DNA from: Sclerotinia nivalis
Taxonomy: Eukaryota > Ascomycota > Leotiomycetes > Helotiales > Sclerotiniaceae
Reading direction: 5' to 3'
Length of the DNA stretch: 64,000 bases
Assembly: GCA_029531795.1 (NCBI GenBank)
Contig: JAPEIS010000012.1
Span: forward strand, 744,001-808,000
Program-made: the position numbers and the translations under genes
Notes under the pieces: generated by a model
What the model was told of the DNA's origin: nothing
The model's database searches: none
The model's input: only the letters and a program-made list of their open reading frames with translations
Shown here: positions 57,938 through 64,000 of the stretch, piece after piece
Position numbering within the stretch: the stretch's first letter is position 1
Layout of the letters: each line of letters opens with the position of its first letter

Positions 57938-59347
57938 TCAACCAGCAGCAATCTCTTCTTCCTGGTCTTTCCATTCTCCTTTTGCCTCCATCTCCTCATT
58001 CAGCTCCATCTCTCCATCTCCTTCTAGACCTTCACTATCCCATTCATCTACATCCATCTCATCATCATCTTCGTCATCATCCTCGCCATCCTTCTTGTTA
58101 CCGGTCTTAGCCTTCTTCTTTCTTTCAACATTCTCTTTCTGTATCTTCTTGCGTAGTGCCTTTTCTTGCCTTTTCTTCTCCCAAACTTTGTCCATTTCTT
58201 TGACTTCTTCCTTGGATTTATGAATATATTCGTGCCACATAATCTTTCCGTCACATACGCCTTCTTCGACCTTTGTCATTCTTAGCTTCATTCTTGGTCC
58301 CAATTCCACCAATTTGATAGCCCGTTTTTCAGCACCACTTTTGACGCCCTTGGCTTGTCCATCACGAGTCTTTTCTTTTTGGCGTTTATTGAGAATCTTG
58401 CGGGTGCGTGTCTCAACTACCTCGACCTCCGCATCAGTGTCAACCTCACTTCCACTTGTAGCATCTGTCATATATCCAGCACCATCTTCTCCAACCATAT
58501 AGTCGGCAATATCTTCCAACTTTCCAAGATTCGGTAAACCTTTCCTTGGATTTTTCGATTGTAGATATTTCTCGGCAGCGTTCAATCGTCGTAATGGTCT
58601 AGAAAGACCTATTCGCTTAGTTGTGATTGCGTAGTGACGGAGGTTGATGGTATAGGTGCCATCATCTTCACCCTTAGTAGGTTCTCGATTGAGAAGCATT
58701 ACTCTGCGGATGGATGTTAAAGGTGTAATATTAGGAGAGATTGGTGGGAAAAGGGATTGAAAGATGGTGGTTGTGAGCGATTCGAGGTGTTTGGGTATCT
58801 TTTTGTCGGAACTCGATTCTGATGCAGGAGATATGAAATTATTCATAACGAGCTAAATTGATCAGTCGCAGACCCAGATGATTGATACATGATGTTGTAA
58901 ACGTACCAATGGAGGAGTGGTATATTCTTTTCCACCACCCTTAGGGTGTTTTAATGCCTTTCTCACATCCTTACATAAAGAATATTTCTCTACATTAAAA
59001 TGTAATGTTGGACCTCTTGGTGTAAGAGCGAGTCGCATGTTTGTATTTCCAGCCTCTGACCTTGAGAACAACATGAGATGACTGACACCCAAAGGACCTG
59101 CCATTGTGAGATAATCTCTCAATCTGTTTGCTCTTCTCTCCTTCAATCTCGATGCCGTATCTGGTTCCATCATCCGTCGAACATCCCTCACCAATTGACT
59201 AACACTTGGTCCAACTTCTCCAGCTCCAGCTCGAATTACCATACTTTTCGGGGATCGTGAAGCCTGACTAGCAGGAGCTGACTTTGCTCCAGCTGGTCCA
59301 TTGTTGGCACCGACATGAGTGCGCTTCTTAGTTCGTCTTCTTGCCAT
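57938..59347 (-). CDS. SSF1: Ssf1/Peter Pan-type ribosome-biogenesis factor (Brix domain)
   Basis: Two minus-strand exons, 59347-58907 and 58852-57938, separated by a 54-bp intron (GTACGT...TTTAG), give 451 aa. The N-terminus is basic (MARRRTKKRTHVG), then the Brix domain: VSQLVRDVRRMMEPDTASRL, LRDYLTMAGPLGVSHLMLFS, RGPTLHFNVEKYSL, and after the intron IRRVMLLNRE and INLRHYAITTK. The C-terminal third is coiled and Lys/Glu-rich, ending in a strongly acidic tail (GEDDDEDDDEMDVDEWD). Ssf1 acts in the nucleolus with Rrp14/Rrp15 in 27S pre-rRNA processing for the 60S subunit (family knowledge). It shares its 287-bp upstream region with RRP3, another rRNA-processing gene. Confidence 0.93.
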
Positions 59348-59634
59348 TTTTGAGTTTTGAATTGTATGATGTTATTTCTGTAGGACTTTCTCGTACTAAT
59401 ATTTTCTTAAAGGTAGAAACTTTTTTGCGCGGCCAATCAGATAAGCGGATCCGATAAGCTGATAAAAAATTATTTTCTCTAGAACTAACTAACCGGCCTT
59501 CCTGCGTAGCTCTTCACACTCAGTAACATACCACATAATCAAAAATATTGCACCTATATTGAAACTACTTATTGATTAAAGAATTTGGATTAAAATACGC
59601 CTAAAGCTTGGATCTACATTGAAAATATACAATC
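59348..59634. promoter_or_regulatory. Bidirectional promoter between SSF1 and RRP3
   Basis: 287 bp separate the two start codons. The spacer contains a CCAAT box (GGCCAATCAG, about 59430-59440) and an A/T tract GATAAAAAATTATTTTC (about 59460-59476) reminiscent of, but not identical to, the yeast RRPE element. Co-regulation is inferred from geometry and shared function. Confidence 0.5.
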
Positions 59635-61130
59635 ATGTCTTCCGTGAAGCGGAGGAAGACCGAGAAAGATGCATCTTCGGGCTTGAAATCGAAGCAAGCA
59701 AAAGAGTCAAAAGAAGCCTCCCCATTATCTTCGCCGGAGCCAATTGAGGAGAATCAGAACAATGAAGTAGAGGAAGGGACAGAGGAAGAAGAGGTCGCAA
59801 AGTCATTCAAAGATTTAGTTTGTAACTACTTTTCTGTCGCGAAAATGTTTACTGACATTTCCAGGGTATCGTCGATTCACTATGCGAAGCATGCGACACC
59901 TTGGGATACAAAGCTCCAACTCCTATTCAGAGGGAATCTATACCACTCGCACTTCAAGGAAGAGATTTGATCGGCTTGGCAGAAACGGGAAGTGGAAAAA
60001 CAGCTGCGTTTGCACTACCAATTCTTCAATCTTTACTTGATAAACCACAACCTCTCTTTGGATTGGTTTTAGCACCAACTCGTGAACTTGCATATCAAAT
60101 CTCTCAGTCATTCGAGGCTCTTGGATCTGTTATCAGAGTAAAATGTGCGGTTATAGTAGGAGGAATGGATATGGTTCCACAGGCAATCGCTTTGGGTAAA
60201 AAACCTCATATTATAGTCGCCACTCCTGGTCGTCTTCTTGATCATCTGGAAAATACGAAAGGCTTTTCATTGCGATCACTGAAATATCTAGTTATGGACG
60301 AAGCCGATCGATTACTTGACCTCGATTTCGGACCTATTCTCGATAAAATCCTCAAAGTTCTACCTCGAGAGCGCCGAACATATCTCTTTTCCGCAACTAT
60401 CAGCTCCAAAGTCGAAAGCCTTCAACGAGCAAGTTTGAAAGATCCACTCCGAGTAAGCATCAGCAGCAACAAATACCAGACTGTCTCGACTCTTATTCAA
60501 AACTACATATTCATACCATTAGTTCACAAGGATACATACTTGATTTACCTCTTGAATGAGTTCGCAGGACAATCCGCCATTATCTTTACACGGACAGTCA
60601 ACGAGACACAGAGAATAGCGATTCTGTTACGAACCCTTGGATTTGGGGCCATTCCGCTACATGGACAACTTTCACAATCTTCTCGTTTGGGTGCCCTGAA
60701 TAAGTTCCGTGCAGGTTCAAGAGAAATCCTTGTTGCAACTGATGTTGCTGCCCGTGGTTTGGATATTCCTTCAGTTGATGTTGTATTGAACTACGACATG
60801 CCACAGGACAGTAAAACATATATTCACAGAGTTGGACGAACTGCTCGTGCAGGGAAATCCGGACATGCAATTAGTTTCGTCACGCAATATGATGTAGAAA
60901 TTTGGATGCGGATTGAGGCTGCATTAGGAAAGAAGCAGGAAGAATACCAAACTGTGAAGGATGAAGTCATGGTATTCAAGCCTAGAGTGGAAGAAGCTCA
61001 AAGGCACGCTAGGAATGAGATGAAGAATTTGCACGAAGATAGAGGAAAGAAGGGTGCAGTGTTGAAAGGAAGAAGACCTGCAAATGGTGCTAAAAGAGGT
61101 CGTGATGAAATGGATAGAGAGGAAGGTTAA
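59635..61130 (+). CDS. RRP3: DEAD-box ATP-dependent rRNA helicase Rrp3
   Basis: Exons 59635-59817 and 59865-61130 give 482 aa. After an acidic/basic N-terminal tail (about 60 aa) come all helicase motifs in order: Q-motif (GYKAPTPIQ), I (AETGSGKT), Ia (PTRELA), Ib (TPGRLLDH), II (DEADRLL), III (SATIS), IV (IIFTRT), V ([12 protein letters not shown]) and VI ([10 protein letters not shown]). A basic Gly/Arg/Lys tail closes the protein. The sequence between motifs, including [20 protein letters not shown], matches Rrp3/DDX47, required for 18S rRNA processing and 40S assembly in the nucleolus. The 47-bp intron has a GTTTGT donor and sits between FKDL and GIVD, a common place in this family. The neighbour SSF1 is divergent. 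Confidence 0.95.
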
Positions 61131-61431
61131 CCAGGCACATGGTTATGGTGGGAGAGCTTGGAAGGTATGTTTGTGACTGTGGGGAAGTAAAAAGTTCAAT
61201 ACCCAATAATATAATATCTCGATGTATTTGCAAATTCCTGATTTTCTTTGAGTGTTGTTTGCTGTCCATTATGTCTATTGTTAATGTGCATGAAGCCCCG
61301 GTGAGCACCTCGGTGGTGGTTTATGCCGAGCCGAGATCGCCAAAAATCTGGGGTAGCGGGGCAATGATAATAACAAACATCACTCACAAGATTCGGCTCT
61401 GGTCATTCTCCATTGTACATAGATTCTTATT

Positions 61432-62984
61432 ATGACGACTTTACTTTGTTCGAGGTCGCTCATTGGAGCTTCCCGTATATTCTCGCATTTCAATGGTTTC
61501 ACTCCAGCGATCAGGCATATGAGGCGCAGAGGATTGGCAGATGCTTCTTCAAATGATATGACTCTCCCTCTGAAGGGGTATAAAGTACTGGATATGACCC
61601 GAGTGCTTGCAGGCGTAAGCTAAAACCCTGTGACTTCATAAGAGGTTTTTGACAATTCTACAGCCATACTGCACGCAAATATTAGGAGATCTTGGGTATG
61701 GTTTGCTATTCCTCGGGCTGTCATTCATACTCACGGATCTAGTGCAGAAGTGATAAAAGTCGAGCATCCTACAAAGGGCGATGACACCAGACATTGGGGA
61801 CCTCCTTATGCAAAATATTTGGATGGCTCGGGGAAGGAAGGGCCCGGAGAAAGTGCATATTTCTTTGCTGTAGCTTGGCCTCATACTCCAATCTATCGCA
61901 AGCTCTACGGCTCACTATCACTAGGTAAATCGAAACAAAAAATCACTAGGGCTGTCGTTTAAACATCCATCGGCAGTTAAAATCCTTCATAAACTCGCTG
62001 CAGAAAGTGACATTCTCGTTGAGAACTATTTACCGGGTTCACTGAAGAAATATGGGATGGACTACGAAACTCTGCGAGAGATAAATCCACGACTAATATA
62101 CGCTTCTATTACCGGCTATGGTCAAACAGGTCCGTATAGAAACCGAGCCGGGTACGATGTCATGGTAGAAGCCGAAATGGGGTTGATGCACATCACGGGG
62201 AGTAGAGATGGTCCACCCGTGAAAGTAGGGGTTGCGGTAACGGATTTGACGACCGGCTTGTATACTAGTAATAGTATTATGGCTGCTTTGTTGGCAAGAG
62301 GAAGGACAGGGAGAGGACAGCACATTGATGTTGCTCTATCTGATTGTCAAGTTGCTACGTTGTCAAATCTGGCGAGTTCCTGTTTGATAAGCGGGGAGAA
62401 GGATGGAGGGAGATGGGGGACTGCTCATCGTAAGTGTTTTTCGATCTTGTTGTAAGCTCTTTCTGACAATAGTGCTAGCATCGATTGTACCATACCGTTC
62501 GTATAAGACAAAAGACGGGGATATTTTATTTGGCGGAGGAAATGATAGATTATTCGGACTTCTGTGCGATGGGCTTGGACGCTCAGAATGGAAAGAGGAT
62601 TCAAGATTTGTCGTTAACACATCAAGAGTTGCCCACCGAGCAGAGTTAGACAGCTCTATAGAGAAGATCACGCAAGACAAAACCACTAAAGAGTGGCTAG
62701 ATATTTTTGAGGGATCCGGACTACCGTATGCGGCCATCAATGACATCCAAGGAACATTGAATCATGAGCACGTGTTGGCAAGGGATATGGTTAAGGAGAT
62801 GAATCATGAATATTGCGGTCCCATCAAGATGGTCAACACTCCAGTGAAATATAGCGAAAGCAAGCCAAGTATACGAACAGTACCTCCTATGCTAGGACAA
62901 CATACGGATGAGATTCTTAGGGATGTTCTGGGTATGAATGAATCTGATATTCAAGCATTGAAGAACGAAGGTGCAGTGAAATAG
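61432..62984 (+). CDS. Class III (CaiB/BaiF-type) CoA-transferase, probably mitochondrial
   Basis: Exons 61432-61614, 61664-61695, 61743-61869, 61925-62429 and 62479-62984 sum to 1,353 nt, or 450 aa, with every phase consistent. The N-terminus (MTTLLCSRSLIGASRIF, then HMRRRGLA) is Arg-rich and Ser-rich like a presequence. The family body is clear: LPLKGYKVLDMTRVLAGPYCTQ, LGAEVIKVEHP, DDTRHWGPP, KSLGLSFKHP, DILVENYLPGSL, YASITGYGQTGPY, GLMHITGSRDG and GRGQHIDVALSD, where the last Asp corresponds to the catalytic Asp of formyl-CoA transferase. The closest functional class is probably succinyl-CoA:glutarate CoA-transferase (SUGCT-like), suggested by mitochondrial targeting and overall style. The acyl substrate cannot be read from sequence. 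The 32-nt second exon is a micro-exon likely to be missed by automatic annotation. Confidence 0.88.
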
Positions 62985-63507
62985 AATTATATAGACATCT
63001 TAGATATTGAATACCATAAATATTCCTCATTAACATCTTTGGGCTCCCCCTCAAGCACAACGCGCAAATGATTAGGCTAAATTGGAAGGAGTGCAATTTT
63101 ATCACATCACATGATCTTTGAACATGTGATTGCCGGTTTATTCATCACCAGACCACTTTTTGTGCTCTCTCATAACGACATCTACAAGTACTTTGAAGAG
63201 CATCAACTTCTACACCTTCGACAGGCTGAAGCTGTATGTCAAGGAGTTCAATCCTAATTATATTCTTTGCTGGGATCTATCAGTACGCGTGCCGACAAGT
63301 CAATATATCAATTATTTCTGGCTCTTGCTATAAGTTTAACACGGCTTTCAATTATTCAATTGACTTCGGTCAATCAATAAATTACTCTTTCAATCCTGCT
63401 CATCAATTATAGATATTTATCACGCTTGTCGCGGTCCAGCAGCTCTGTCAATTCTCGCCGGCGCAAATATAATTGCCTTGGCCGAATACCAATCAACCAC
63501 GACAGAC
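62985..63507. other. Intergenic region and leader of the last gene
   Basis: No gene. The final 100 bases carry the leader of the frame starting at 63508. Confidence 0.6.
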
Positions 63508-64000
63508 ATGGACGCGCCAAACAAAGCTCCAGCTCCTGCAGCTGCAGCTGGATCCAATGGCACAACTATGGGCGAATCATCTCCTCCTAAATATGTCCCT
63601 CAATTCTCTGCCGCGACCGAAATGATTCTTCAACGCATGAAAGCAGGAATAACTGGTGGGCTGTCCAGTATTGGCATTACAGGGACACCACCGGGCTACG
63701 AGGAAATGCGCAGAAACGTTATGTCGGGCATGAAAACTACACAGAATATGCAAATAAATACACCGCCACCAAGATATCAAACTAGCAAAAAGCCAACTCC
63801 CAAAGCTAGTGCCACACCTAAAATTGAGACTCCGACAGGGTCTGTAAATAGTGCAGGAACAAAAAAGAAAGGAAAAGGACCGAGGGCAGGGCAAAAGCGG
63901 AAAAGAGTCAAGGATGATAGTGAAAGTGCGGACGAGTCTGATGCTCTGAGTGGTCTAGGCGGGGATTCAGACTCGGATGGTTCGAATAGTGCGACTACGG
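63508..64000 (+). CDS. 5' part of a basic/acidic low-complexity protein (truncated by window end)
   Basis: Open from ATG 63508 to the window edge (164 complete codons), no stop. An Ala/Pro-rich start (APAPAAAAG) is followed by a compact segment (YVPQFSAATEMILQRMKAG) and GYEEMRRNVMSGM, then a Lys-rich nuclear-signal-like stretch (KKKGKGPRAGQKRKR) and an acidic Ser/Asp run (DDSESADESDALSGL). The pattern suits a nuclear protein. Some fungal PHD-finger proteins begin this way, but no zinc finger is within the window. The function cannot be assigned. Confidence 0.7.
   Translation, partial: MDAPNKAPAPAAAAGSNGTTMGESSPPKYVPQFSAATEMILQRMKAGITGGLSSIGITGTPPGYEEMRRNVMSGMKTTQNMQINTPPPRYQTSKKPTPKASATPKIETPTGSVNSAGTKKKGKGPRAGQKRKRVKDDSESADESDALSGLGGDSDSDGSNSATT

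Overview
The window is nuclear DNA of a filamentous ascomycete. Genes are separated by long AT-rich spacers, carry short introns (about 49-145 bp, GTRNGT...YAG), and encode typical fungal housekeeping proteins. Gene style and the look of the proteins suggest Leotiomycetes (Sclerotiniaceae-like), but this is an impression and not a proven assignment. Coordinates for spliced genes run from start codon to stop codon; exon limits were deduced by reading frames across GT/AG sites.

Left third (1-29.8 kb): about 6 kb without a recognisable gene, then a nuclear-looking lysine-rich orphan (6.2 kb), a RING-CH membrane ubiquitin ligase (minus strand, 9.4-11.1 kb), a GT31/Fringe-like glycosyltransferase broken by one in-frame TAA (12.3-13.9 kb), galactokinase (15.4 kb), a TRAPPC12-like TPR protein (17.2 kb), the acetolactate synthase catalytic subunit (19.9 kb), an ENA-type Na+/K+ P-type ATPase (24.1 kb) with several PacC-like sites upstream, and a conserved small protein of uncertain function (28.7 kb, minus).

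Middle (29.8-42.4 kb) is a decay zone. It holds an ABCG-type transporter pseudogene, an SRPK-like kinase remnant lacking its catalytic loop, a tRNA-like locus, an orphan 789-residue one-pass membrane protein, and a 1,852-bp pogo/Fot1-type DNA transposon. The transposon has perfect 58-bp inverted repeats and a TA target duplication, but a transposase full of stops.

Right third (42.8-64 kb) is mostly housekeeping: a Ubp16/USP30-like deubiquitinase, mitochondrial ribosomal protein bL9m (with a GC-AG intron), class II fructose-bisphosphate aldolase, a Kes1/Osh4-like oxysterol-binding protein, the ribosome-biogenesis pair SSF1/RRP3 transcribed divergently from one 287-bp spacer, a mitochondrial class III CoA-transferase, and the 5' part of a basic/acidic nuclear-type protein cut by the window end. 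Between 51.6 and 57.1 kb lies another repeat-rich desert. It contains a 237-bp hairpin-packed solo-LTR-like element inserted in an ATTTT microsatellite, and eroded ankyrin-type gene remnants.

The genes are not organised as a pathway cluster. I see no CRISPR array, bacterial operon, or secondary-metabolite cluster. The most unusual items are the hairpin-rich LTR in the microsatellite, the transposon with intact ends and a decayed interior, the single-stop glycosyltransferase, the catalytic-loop-deleted kinase, and two unusual residues in acetolactate synthase.
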